This document shows, piece by piece, positions 37,857 through 46,312 of a stretch of DNA of 64,000 nt. The DNA is taken from assembly GCF_041435335.1 (NCBI RefSeq), contig NZ_CP108430.1:4619501-4683500 (forward strand), written 5' to 3'. This stretch comes from Streptomyces sp. NBC_01283 (GTDB lineage Bacteria; Actinomycetota; Actinomycetes; Streptomycetales; Streptomycetaceae). Numbering within the stretch: position 1 is the stretch's first letter; each line of letters opens with the position of its first letter. The translations under genes and the position numbers were made by a program. The notes beneath the pieces are model-generated. The model made no database searches. It was given only the letters and a program-made list of their open reading frames with translations, and was not told the DNA's origin.

Positions 37857-38846
37857 TCAGGGCCGCGCGTAGGAGTTGGTCAGCAGTACCTTGCCCGCGG
37901 CGTTGGCCGACGAGGCCTTGTCCACGCACGTCGCGTCGATGACGAACGCCGCGACCTTCGTGGTGTCGGAGTCATGGGACGCCACGACGAGGTAGGCGTC
38001 CTTCCCCTTGTAGGTGCCCTCTTCGGCTGCGATCGGTGACCTGTCGCCGATGCCGAGCTGGATGCACTTCGGGACGGTGACCGTGGACTCGCGCATCTTC
38101 TGGTCCTTGGGGGACTCCGGGCTGGACCGCACGTCGAAGGACGGCTTGGTGCTCCCGGACTCAGGTCCCGTGGTGGGGGCCTTGGCGAGCAGGTCCGTCA
38201 CCTGGCCCTTGAGGTTGCCCTCGGAGAAGGCATGCGCGGAGTCGGTGTGGCCCGAAGCCGTGTCCTTCGTACCGCCCGAGTCGCTGCCCACGTTCTGTAT
38301 CAACAAGGAACCCAGACCGATGGCGGCCGCCGTGAACACGGCACCGAGTACTACGTTCCGCCGACGGCCGCCCCGGAACCGGCTGCGGCGACCAGGGCCC
38401 GTGGAAGCGCGGGGGTGGCCCGCGGGCCGGTCCGAGGGCGCGCTGGAGGCAGGGGAGGGAGAAGACTCAGAGGGGTTGGCGAGCGTGGAGGGTTCAGCGG
38501 AGACGCGCGATGTTTCACGTGAAACACGTACGGCGGCCGCGGGCTCGAGCAGCGGATCCGGATCGATGGACTCGACGGAACCGGGTGCGATGGAGTCGAG
38601 GAGCGCTTCCGCGGCCAGCGCCGCGTCGATGCGTCCGGCGACATCGGCCGGCATCCGTGGCGGACCCGGCAGCGTACCGAGCAGGCCGCGGATCTCCTCC
38701 AGGGAGTCATAGACGTCGGCACAGAGCGCGCAGCCATCCAGATGCCGCCGCACATCGACGGTTCGGGACGGGGTGAGCAGCCCCTCCGTGAGGTCGGAGA
38801 TCTCAGCGACTTCCGGGTGCTCGGCCGAGTCGGTCGTGGTTGTCAC
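37857..38846 (-). CDS. Zinc-finger anti-sigma factor (partner of SigM)
   Basis: 329 aa from GTG 38846. The N-terminal anti-sigma zinc motif is H-x3-C-x2-C (HLDGCALC, about 35-42). A long Ser/Pro/Glu linker contains a parS site read as VSRET. One membrane helix (NVVLGAVFTAAAIGLGSLLI, about residues 164-183) separates it from an extracellular domain of about 145 residues with two Cys. It overlaps the sigma gene by 4 bp, so it should bind SigM and respond to an envelope or redox signal. Confidence 0.88.
   Translation of the reverse strand: MTTTTDSAEHPEVAEISDLTEGLLTPSRTVDVRRHLDGCALCADVYDSLEEIRGLLGTLPGPPRMPADVAGRIDAALAAEALLDSIAPGSVESIDPDPLLEPAAAVRVSRETSRVSAEPSTLANPSESSPSPASSAPSDRPAGHPRASTGPGRRSRFRGGRRRNVVLGAVFTAAAIGLGSLLIQNVGSDSGGTKDTASGHTDSAHAFSEGNLKGQVTDLLAKAPTTGPESGSTKPSFDVRSSPESPKDQKMRESTVTVPKCIQLGIGDRSPIAAEEGTYKGKDAYLVVASHDSDTTKVAAFVIDATCVDKASSANAAGKVLLTNSYARP
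38512..38525. other. parS: parS site 5 (inside the anti-sigma gene)
   Basis: Perfect GTTTCACGTGAAAC in the linker-coding part. Confidence 0.95.
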
Positions 38847-39574
38847 GCTCGCCCACCTCCGCCCTTCACAGCAGCTGAATCGCTTGGTCCCGCATCCCGT
38901 GGTCCCGCTGCAGGTGGGACGGATGTCCCCTGCGTCCGGTTCCTTCCCGGGCCCGACTTCTTGCCTTCTCTGTCGCCGCCGTCTCCGCTCTGTGTACGGG
39001 GCTCCGTACGCAGGTGGGTGAGCAGCGGCAGCAGTCTGGCTCTGCCGCGTGCGCAGCGGCTCTTCACGGTGCCGGTGGGCACCTCGAGCACGAGGGCCGC
39101 CTCGGCCACGGGATAGCCCTGCATGTCCACGAGGACGAGAGCGGCGCGCTGGTCGTGCGGCAGGGTGCCCAGTGCCTCGGCGACCTCGCGGCGGAGGTCG
39201 CCGCGCTCGACGGGAGCCGACGCCGACTCGTGCGGCTCGAGGAGCTGCTCCAGCCGTTCGGTGTCGTCGATGGGAGAGGTCTTCCGGGACTTCGCCTTGC
39301 GTGCCCGGTCGAGGCAGGCGTTCACGGTGATCCGGTGCAGCCAGGTCGTGACGGCCGACTGCCCGCGGAAGGTGTGCGCGGCGCGGTAGGCCGAGACCAG
39401 GGCGTCCTGGACGGCGTCAGCGGCTTCCTCACGGTCGCCCAGCGTGCGCAGGGCCACGGCCCACAGGCGATCGCGATGACGCCGGACGAGCTCACCGAAG
39501 GCGTCCTTGTCCCCTGCCACGTGGCGGGCCAGGAGGTCCTGGTCGGTCATCTCGCCGTGCGTGGTGTCGTCCAC
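38843..39574 (-). CDS. sigM: ECF RNA polymerase sigma factor SigM
   Basis: 243 aa from GTG 39574 (GGAGGGGG upstream). Sigma-2 region: DAFGELVRRHRDRLWAVALR, DREEAADAVQDALVSAYRAA and WLHRITVNACLDRARK. Sigma-4 region: LPHDQRAALVLVDMQGYPVAEAALVLEVPTG and VKSRCARGRARLLP. The position between the MurJ pseudokinase gene and the anti-sigma gene is that of sigM in Streptomyces and mycobacteria. The tail (about 50 residues, Gly/Pro/Arg-rich) is not part of the sigma fold. Confidence 0.93.
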   Translation of the reverse strand: MDDTTHGEMTDQDLLARHVAGDKDAFGELVRRHRDRLWAVALRTLGDREEAADAVQDALVSAYRAAHTFRGQSAVTTWLHRITVNACLDRARKAKSRKTSPIDDTERLEQLLEPHESASAPVERGDLRREVAEALGTLPHDQRAALVLVDMQGYPVAEAALVLEVPTGTVKSRCARGRARLLPLLTHLRTEPRTQSGDGGDREGKKSGPGRNRTQGTSVPPAAGPRDAGPSDSAAVKGGGGRA

Positions 39575-39606
39575 CGTCGAACCCCCTCCCCCGGTGAGCC
39601 TCGGCC

Positions 39607-41316
39607 TCAGCCTGCGAACTTCACATCCGTGATGGCCTGCTTGTACCCCGCGCCGCTGTACTCGTCACGCGGAGACTTCGGAACGTCGGTGAGCCAGACC
39701 AGCACGTACCGCGTCGCGACCGGCTTCTTCGCCTTGATCTTCGCGCTCTGGCCCGTGGTCGTCACGGTCCCGATCTTCTTCATCGAGCTCGGAGGCGTCG
39801 ACGAGGACATCGAGTCCGCGGCGTACAACTCGACCGTCGTGTGGTCGCCGCCGTAGCGGAGCCCGAGTGACACGGCCGACACGTCGTGCTTCTTGCCGAG
39901 GTCGTAGACGATGCCGACACCGGGCTTGTACGGGGCCAGCTTCGGGCCCCCTATGAAGCTGTTGCTCCGCCAGTACGTCGAGTCGTCGCCGTCGTACGTC
40001 TTGGAGACGCCCGGAAGATCCTGCGCCTCGCCCTCGAGGACGTACTCCTCGGCGCCCGTGATCTTGATCGGCTCCAGGGACTTCGGCTTGTTCTTGTCGC
40101 CGTCCTCGGAGGTGTCCGCGCTACCGGGGTCGTCCGCGTTCCCCCGTTCCATCAGTGCGTCCGCGAGCTGCCAGCTGCCGAGCCCCAGGGCCGCGATGAG
40201 CAGTGCGGACACGGCCCACTTGAGGGCCTTGCCCGTACGGCTCTGCAGCGGGGGCGGCGGGGTCGGGACCGGCTGCGTGGCACCGGGGCGGGGCGCGGTG
40301 CGGCCGTAGGTGCCCTGCTGGTACGTCGTGCGCTGGTACTCGGGGGGCGCGGTGAACGCGGGTTCCGGCGGGCGGATGCGCGGCATCTCACCGATCGCCT
40401 TCACCAGCTCCTCCGGCGTCGTGCACGGCGGCTCCTGGCGGGAGGCCGTCGCACCCTCGTTCACGAGCGCGCGCATGGCGAGCTCGGAGAGGCCCCTGTG
40501 CACGCCTGCGCGCACCTGGTCGGGGGCGATCAGGCCGACGCCCTTGGGCAGCCCGGAGAGGCCGTACGCGTCGTCCTCGTACGGCCAGCGCTGGGTCAGC
40601 GAGGCGTACAGAAGCGCGCCGATCGCTTCGGTGTCCGTGCGCTGCGGGGTGTCGGAACTGATGCCGCGGAGCGCCGCGTTCACGGCGAGGCCGCGGATGC
40701 GGTACTGACCGGAGGATGTCCGGAGTACCGCGCTCGGGGTCAGCCGCAGGTGCGCGAGCCCCTCACGGTGGGCGGCAGCCATGGCCTGCGCGACCTGGCT
40801 GACGAGCTGATACGCGTCGTGCGCCTCAAGAGGGCCTGCGGCGAGCAGCGCCGTCAGTTCCGTGGCGTCGGGCAGCCACTCGTGCACCACGTAGACAAGG
40901 TCGTTCTCCTCGACGGCGTCCAGGACGTGGACGAAGCGGGGGTCGCCGAGCAGCGCCGACGAGCGGGCCGCGGCGAGTACCGATCGTGCCCGCGGATGGT
41001 CGGCGGGCAGCAGATGCACGCCGACTGCTCGGCGCAGCTTCTCGTCCACCGCACGCCAACTGCTGAAACCGTCCAGACGGGTGACGCACTCTTCGAGTCG
41101 GTAGCGTCTGGCGAGCTTGTGACCGCTGTGCAGCTCGGGAGGTGATGCCGCCCCCGTGCCCGTGGGCTCATCGGTCTCCGCTGCGCCTTCTTCTGCCGTT
41201 TCCCGCTCCCGGGTCTGGGCCACCCCGTCGGCCGTGGCCTCGTCCGCCTTCGCGGTCAGCGGCTCATCGCCGCTGTTGTCTGCCACGTCGACGGCAGCCG
41301 TGCTCCGTTCCGCCAC
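39607..41316 (-). CDS. MurJ-associated pseudokinase with extracellular discoidin-like domain
   Basis: 569 aa from GTG 41316 (AGGA 6 nt upstream); ATG 41340 lacks a ribosome binding site. The N-terminal 70 residues are acidic. The kinase-like domain (about 70-290) lacks a glycine loop (LEECVTRLDGFSSWRAVDE), has GLAHLRLTPSAVL where HRDLKPxN should be, and IRGLAVN instead of DFG, so it cannot be an ordinary kinase. A membrane helix (WAVSALLIAALGLGSWQLA) leads to an extracellular beta-sandwich (SKTYDGDDSTYWRSNSF, discoidin/F5-8 like). Rv3910 in mycobacteria is MurJ fused to these same domains; here they are a separate gene 118 bp after murJ. Confidence 0.9.
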   Translation of the reverse strand: MAERSTAAVDVADNSGDEPLTAKADEATADGVAQTRERETAEEGAAETDEPTGTGAASPPELHSGHKLARRYRLEECVTRLDGFSSWRAVDEKLRRAVGVHLLPADHPRARSVLAAARSSALLGDPRFVHVLDAVEENDLVYVVHEWLPDATELTALLAAGPLEAHDAYQLVSQVAQAMAAAHREGLAHLRLTPSAVLRTSSGQYRIRGLAVNAALRGISSDTPQRTDTEAIGALLYASLTQRWPYEDDAYGLSGLPKGVGLIAPDQVRAGVHRGLSELAMRALVNEGATASRQEPPCTTPEELVKAIGEMPRIRPPEPAFTAPPEYQRTTYQQGTYGRTAPRPGATQPVPTPPPPLQSRTGKALKWAVSALLIAALGLGSWQLADALMERGNADDPGSADTSEDGDKNKPKSLEPIKITGAEEYVLEGEAQDLPGVSKTYDGDDSTYWRSNSFIGGPKLAPYKPGVGIVYDLGKKHDVSAVSLGLRYGGDHTTVELYAADSMSSSTPPSSMKKIGTVTTTGQSAKIKAKKPVATRYVLVWLTDVPKSPRDEYSGAGYKQAITDVKFAG

Positions 41317-41434
41317 CGTCGTTCCTGCCTCCCCATCCATCGCGCTTTGTCAGACGCCAAAGCCAATTGTGCCCACAGTCCGGCGCTATGCACGACACGC
41401 GGTGGCCGGTGATGGTTGTGCGAACCCCTCTATC

Positions 41435-43717
41435 TCACCGTCCGAGACGGCCGCGCACCATACCGACCATCGAATTGAGCTCTGCAATCCGCATTTTTCG
41501 GGCGGCGACGAAGAAGACGCCACCGAGAATGATTCCACCGACCACCAGAGCGATCAGAGAACCGCCTGCGCCGTCGCCCAGAGCCTTGAGGATTCCGTAG
41601 CCGGCGGCGCCGCCGAGGATCGCCGCCGGGATGCACGCCATGGAGAGCCGGGCGTAGGTACGAAGGACGTGGGTGCCGTCCAGATCGCCGCCGAGGCGGT
41701 TGCGCAGCCTGCGCCAGGCGACACCGACGCCGACCGCGTAGGCGAGGCCGTACGAGGCGGCCATGCCGATGACGGCCCACTGGGCGGGCAGGAGGACGTA
41801 GGCGATGGCGCTGGCCGCCGCGTTGACGGCCGCCACGATGACCGTGTTGTAGAAGGGTGTCCGGGTGTCCTCGTAGGCGTAGAAGCCGCGCAGGACGACG
41901 TACTGCACCGAGTACGGGATCAGCCCCAGGCCGAACGCCATCAGGACGAAGCCCATGGACTGGGCGGCCTGGCTGCCGCTGGAGGCGAAGAGCAGGGTGC
42001 ACATCGGGACGCCGAGTGCGACGAACGCGAAGGCGACCGGGACGATCGCCACCGCGGAGGTGCGCAGCCCCTGCGAGATGTCGTCACGGACCGCGCCCGG
42101 GTCGTTGTCGTGGGCCGCCCGCGAGATGCGCGGCAGCATGGCCGCCATGACGGAGACGGTGATGATGGCCTGCGGCATGCCCCAGATCAGCTGGGCGTTG
42201 GAGTAGGCCATGATGCCGGTGCCGTCCTTGCCGGAGGCTTTGCCCGCGGCGGTGGCCAGCTGGGTGACGACGAGCACGCCGGCCTGGTTGGCGAGGACGA
42301 AGAGAACCGTCCACTTGGCGAGCTTGACCGCCTTGCCGAGACCGTGGCCCTTCCAGTCGAAGCGCGGCCGGAACCGGAAGCCCGTCTCCCGCAGGTACGG
42401 GATCATCGCCAGGGCCTGGACGACGAGACCGAGCAGGGTGCCGATGCCCAGGAGGCGGACGCCGTCCGCGGGGATCGACTCGACCCGCATGCCCGAGTCA
42501 CCGGACGTTCCGTAGACCCAGATGAACAGACCGAACGTGAAGATCATGACGATGTTGTTGAGGACCGGGGTCCACATCATCGCGCCGAACTTCCCGCGGG
42601 CGTTGAGGATCTGCCCCATCACCACGTGCACGCCCATGAAGAAGATGGTGGGCAGGCAGTAGCGGGCGAAGGTGACCGCGACGTTGTTGGCCGGCGGGTT
42701 GTTCGCGATGGGGGTCGACATCAGCTTGATCAGCAGCGGCGCCGCGAAGACGGCCAGTGCGACGATGAGGCCGAGCGCGACCATGACGAGGGTCAGCAGA
42801 CGGTTGGCGTAGGCCTCGCCGCCGTCCTTGTCGTCCTTCATGGCGCGCACGAGCTGCGGCACGAAAACCGAGTTGAGGCCGCCGCCGACGGTCAGGATGT
42901 AGATCATCGTCGGCAGTGTGTACGCGACGGTCCAGGCGTCACCGAGTGTCGCGGCGCCGAGGGCCGCGGTGATCACCATGGTGCGTACGAAGCCGGTGAG
43001 GCGGGAGACCATCGTGCCCGCGGCCATCACCGCGCTCGACTTCAGCACGCTCGCCGCGCGTCCGCCGCCGCCCGACTTCGGGGCCGGTGCGGTGGCCGGG
43101 GGAGCTGCCGGGGCCGGGACCATCGGCGGCTCGGGAGGCTGGTGGCCGCCCTGCTGCTGGTAGTCGTTGCCCTGGGGATAGCCGTTGCCCTGCGGGTAGC
43201 CATTGCCTTGGGGATAGCCGTCCTGCTGGTATCCCTGCTGGTAGCCGCCGGGCTGTTCGCGGTAGCCGCCCGGCTGCTGGTCCCGGAAGAGGTGAGCGAA
43301 GGCATCCGGCTCGTGGCGCTCCTCGCCGGAGTGGGTGACCAGGTCGTCGACGCCCACGAACTGCGTCGTACGGGCGTCGTCGCCGTACGGGAGGTGCCGG
43401 GTCGGGCCTTCGGGTTCGGGGGCCGGGGTCTGCGCCCATACGCGGGGGTCCGGGGCGTGCTGGGGGGAGGGCGGCTGGGCGTAGAGCGGCTGTGTGTCCT
43501 GGTAGTAGCCGGGCGGGGGCGGCGGGTGCGCGGCGCGGTCGTACAGCGCCTCGGTCACCGGGTCCTGGGCGGCGAGGTCCTGTGCCCGGTAGGGGTCCTG
43601 GTCGTAGGCATCCTGGAGGTACACGTCCGGAGCGGGCTGGGGTGGCACCTGCCCGTCCTCAGGGGGACCGGAACCGCCCGCGCCCTGGCCACGGTCACCG
43701 TCGTACGGCGCGTTCAT
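41435..43717 (-). CDS. murJ: Lipid II flippase MurJ (MviN) with long disordered N-terminus
   Basis: 760 aa from ATG 43717 (GAGGTGGGG upstream). Residues 1-225 are Gln/Pro/Tyr/Gly-rich with three or more GYPQGN repeats and a TTQF motif (about residue 115) that could be phosphorylated and bound by an FHA protein. The MVF flippase core follows with about 14 helices; conserved pieces include VFVPQLVRAM, FMGVHVVMGQILNARGKFG and VLRGFYAYEDTRTPFYNTV. It flips lipid II across the membrane for peptidoglycan synthesis. It lies in a cluster DUF6049-murJ-pseudokinase-sigM. Confidence 0.95.
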   Translation of the reverse strand: MNAPYDGDRGQGAGGSGPPEDGQVPPQPAPDVYLQDAYDQDPYRAQDLAAQDPVTEALYDRAAHPPPPPGYYQDTQPLYAQPPSPQHAPDPRVWAQTPAPEPEGPTRHLPYGDDARTTQFVGVDDLVTHSGEERHEPDAFAHLFRDQQPGGYREQPGGYQQGYQQDGYPQGNGYPQGNGYPQGNDYQQQGGHQPPEPPMVPAPAAPPATAPAPKSGGGGRAASVLKSSAVMAAGTMVSRLTGFVRTMVITAALGAATLGDAWTVAYTLPTMIYILTVGGGLNSVFVPQLVRAMKDDKDGGEAYANRLLTLVMVALGLIVALAVFAAPLLIKLMSTPIANNPPANNVAVTFARYCLPTIFFMGVHVVMGQILNARGKFGAMMWTPVLNNIVMIFTFGLFIWVYGTSGDSGMRVESIPADGVRLLGIGTLLGLVVQALAMIPYLRETGFRFRPRFDWKGHGLGKAVKLAKWTVLFVLANQAGVLVVTQLATAAGKASGKDGTGIMAYSNAQLIWGMPQAIITVSVMAAMLPRISRAAHDNDPGAVRDDISQGLRTSAVAIVPVAFAFVALGVPMCTLLFASSGSQAAQSMGFVLMAFGLGLIPYSVQYVVLRGFYAYEDTRTPFYNTVIVAAVNAAASAIAYVLLPAQWAVIGMAASYGLAYAVGVGVAWRRLRNRLGGDLDGTHVLRTYARLSMACIPAAILGGAAGYGILKALGDGAGGSLIALVVGGIILGGVFFVAARKMRIAELNSMVGMVRGRLGR

Positions 43718-43764
43718 GGATTACCCCACCTCATCGTCCCCGGGCCCACCGGCCACGACATCGC

Positions 43765-46167
43765 TCAACGGTCCACTCTCTCACCCGTGTCCGACGGGTC
43801 GGTGCTTTCCGGAGCGGTGTCCGGTGTCGGGTCACTCGGCTGCTCGGGGTCGTCCTCCCCCGGCTCCGTGCCGGACTCGCCGTCGGGTCCGTCCTCCGGG
43901 CCCTCCTCGGCCTGCTGCCGGGCGGCCCGCTTGCGCTGGGTGTACATCCGGAATCCGGCGAGCACGAGGAGCAGCACGCCGCCGGCGATGACCAGCATCA
44001 CCGTGAGGGTGATCTCGGTGACGTTCACGTCGAACTGGACCGCCTCGCCGTACGGCTGGCCGTCCTCCGTGTAGAGCTGGGCGTAGACCGGGACCGGACC
44101 GTTGGCATTGGCCGTAGTGGTGAACTTCACCGACTGGGCGTGCCCGCCCGAAACCTTGACCTGCTGTTCCGAGTAGGCCTTGCCGCCGATCTTCAGACGT
44201 GTGGGGTTCTCCGATGTCAGCCGCAGAACCATGTGGTCGACGCCCTGGACCAGGTTGTTCTGCACCGTCACGGGGATCGTCGCGCTGCGCCCCGAGAGCT
44301 TCGCGTCGGACTTCTTGATCAGCGCCACTTGTTCGACGAGCGTGGTCAGGTAGTGCTCGACGCCCTGGCGGAACGTCGCCGCCTCGGCGGGCCTGCCCCG
44401 CCAGGACGTCGACATCTCACGGTCTATGGCCCGCCCGAAGGGCGTGATGACGCGGTCGGGCTCGCTGAGGATCGTCTGGAAGCGCTTGAGCTTGTTCTGG
44501 GTGTTCTGAATCGATTTGAAGGCCGCCTTCGGCAGCTCCTGCTTGCGCAGCGACGCGGGGTAGGACCTGGCCGACGGCACCTGGGTCGTGGCCCTCGGGT
44601 CCGGCTTGGCCTTCGCCGCCGCGGACAGGTCCTGCGGCTGCGACCAGCGCTCGTCGGAGAGGGCGGTCAGCGCCTTCGCCATCGCCTGGGCCTGGCTGGC
44701 GGACGGCATGCGCTGCGGGGCGACGACGATGCTGCGCTGCTTGTCCGGATCCTGCAGCGTGACCATCAGGCTCTGGGCGAGGAACTCCTGCACGGCGAGC
44801 GTGGAGCTCTCGGCCCCCGTCATGTCGCCCTGGAAGGCGGTCGAGAGCCGTGCGTCGGCCACCACGGCCGTCGTGCCGCCGCCGATGGGCCGGGCGGCAT
44901 TGGGCGTGTACGGCAGCGAGCTCCCGTCACGCAGGCTGTCGCTCCTGGCGATCACCGAGTGGGCGCCCGCCGAGGTGGAGACATCGACGATCGACGGGTC
45001 GAGGGCACCGTTCACCGGCCACGCGAAGTCCGACTGCGGCTTGACGTGGAGGATGGACTCCACGGCCAGCGCTCCCGCGTCGGTGGCGTCCTTGAGCTGG
45101 CTCAGGGAACCGGTGAAGGTACTGCCGTTGTGGGCGAGGGAGGCCAGGTCGGGATCGGCGAAGGGCAGTGCCACGACCTTCTTGTCCTTCTCGGCCTTCA
45201 CGGTCTGCTCGAGCTTGTTGAGCCAGTCCTTGGCGACCGCCTGGTTCTTGCCCGCCGTAGTGCTCTTGCCGTCGGCGGTCTGTACCCGGTAGCTCCGCGT
45301 CATGTGATCGACCGAGGCCAGCAGGTCGGGGTCGATGACCCAGGTGACATCGAGCTGGCGGCCCAGGGACAGCATCTGCTCCAGGCGACCACCCGGGGCG
45401 AGCTCCTTGCCCAGGTCGTCGTCCGTGAAGACGGGCGTCTGCTGCTCGTCCGAGCCGGTCTCCGCCGTGAGGTGCGAGGTGGAGATGAGCGGCCACAGGT
45501 AGGCCGTCTTGGTCTTCGTGCCGGTGGCGCCCGACTGCCAGGGCAGGAAGGTGCGCTCGAAGCCGAGCACCTGGGACCACGGCTGGGCGGCGGTCCGGCC
45601 CGTGAGCGAGACGCCCAGCTGGTAGACGCCGTCGGCGCCGAGGTCCAGGGCCTTGACCGGGACGGAGATGCTGAAGTCCTGGCGGATGCCGGGGGCGAGC
45701 TTGGCGAACTTCTTGACGTACTTGCCGCCGACCTCCGTGCCGTCGGCTCCCGGCCGGTAGTCGGTGCGCTTGGCGGCGGAGTCGATCTGGCTCCGGCCGT
45801 TGAGGACAGGGCCCAGGCGCAGCCCGACCTGGGCCCCTGTCACCGGCTGCTTGCCCTCGTTGGTGACGGTGCCGGAGACGGTGAGCGTGTCTCCGTCCGT
45901 CGGGGCGGTCGGTGTGAGTTTGTTGAGCGAGACGTCGACGGTGTTCGAACCGGTGGCGTCTGCCGGCGCGCTCGGCGCCGCGGCGTGCGCTGTCGGCTCG
46001 GCCGACAGCTGCAGCATGCCGGCCAGCAAGGGGGCTCCAGCCAGCAACGCTGCCGTACGCCGCAGCCACCGGCGGGCAGGTGAGGGACTGGTCCCCGGGA
46101 AGTCTGCCGCCTCGGCCACGCGTTGCCCGTCCTCGTTGTCGTCAGTGGTCGTCGGTTGTGCGTCCAC
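43765..46167 (-). CDS. DUF6049 secreted/membrane-anchored protein
   Basis: 800 aa from GTG 46167; the start is uncertain, as no strong ribosome binding site precedes it. A signal-anchor region (RRWLRRTAALLAGAPLLAGM) precedes a long extracellular part opening with a CARDB/bacterial-Ig-like beta-sandwich (DTLTVSGTVTNEGKQPVTGA), then domains resembling polysaccharide deacetylase or 'Rv3909-like' folds, a second beta domain (SATIPVTVQNNLVQGVDHMV), a C-terminal membrane helix (LTVMLVIAGGVLLLVLAGF) and an acidic cytoplasmic tail. The same protein precedes murJ throughout actinobacteria (Rv3909 position). Function unknown, probably peptidoglycan-related. It is 47 bp from murJ. Confidence 0.82.
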   Translation of the reverse strand: MDAQPTTTDDNEDGQRVAEAADFPGTSPSPARRWLRRTAALLAGAPLLAGMLQLSAEPTAHAAAPSAPADATGSNTVDVSLNKLTPTAPTDGDTLTVSGTVTNEGKQPVTGAQVGLRLGPVLNGRSQIDSAAKRTDYRPGADGTEVGGKYVKKFAKLAPGIRQDFSISVPVKALDLGADGVYQLGVSLTGRTAAQPWSQVLGFERTFLPWQSGATGTKTKTAYLWPLISTSHLTAETGSDEQQTPVFTDDDLGKELAPGGRLEQMLSLGRQLDVTWVIDPDLLASVDHMTRSYRVQTADGKSTTAGKNQAVAKDWLNKLEQTVKAEKDKKVVALPFADPDLASLAHNGSTFTGSLSQLKDATDAGALAVESILHVKPQSDFAWPVNGALDPSIVDVSTSAGAHSVIARSDSLRDGSSLPYTPNAARPIGGGTTAVVADARLSTAFQGDMTGAESSTLAVQEFLAQSLMVTLQDPDKQRSIVVAPQRMPSASQAQAMAKALTALSDERWSQPQDLSAAAKAKPDPRATTQVPSARSYPASLRKQELPKAAFKSIQNTQNKLKRFQTILSEPDRVITPFGRAIDREMSTSWRGRPAEAATFRQGVEHYLTTLVEQVALIKKSDAKLSGRSATIPVTVQNNLVQGVDHMVLRLTSENPTRLKIGGKAYSEQQVKVSGGHAQSVKFTTTANANGPVPVYAQLYTEDGQPYGEAVQFDVNVTEITLTVMLVIAGGVLLLVLAGFRMYTQRKRAARQQAEEGPEDGPDGESGTEPGEDDPEQPSDPTPDTAPESTDPSDTGERVDR

Positions 46168-46297
46168 GCATGGTAACGAGGTGCGCTGTGGCGAAGTGCC
46201 GCGGACTGCTCCACATGATCGGAAGACCTGGCCGGGGAGGGGCGCGCGGCCCCGGGGGCCCGCCGAAAACGGGGCGGCTGGGGGCGTCCGGGGCACG

Positions 46298-46312
46298 TAC
46301 CCTTTTCTGTTG
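46298..46312 (+). promoter_or_regulatory. Promoter for a leaderless pcnA transcript (candidate)
   Basis: TACCCT (46298-46303) is 8 nt before the GTG start and there is no ribosome binding site, the layout of leaderless Streptomyces mRNAs. Confidence 0.5.

Noticed and set aside
43140..43215. Regular short repeats resembling a CRISPR or VNTR
   Set aside because: They encode the GYPQGN repeats of the MurJ tail; there are no unique spacers and no cas genes.
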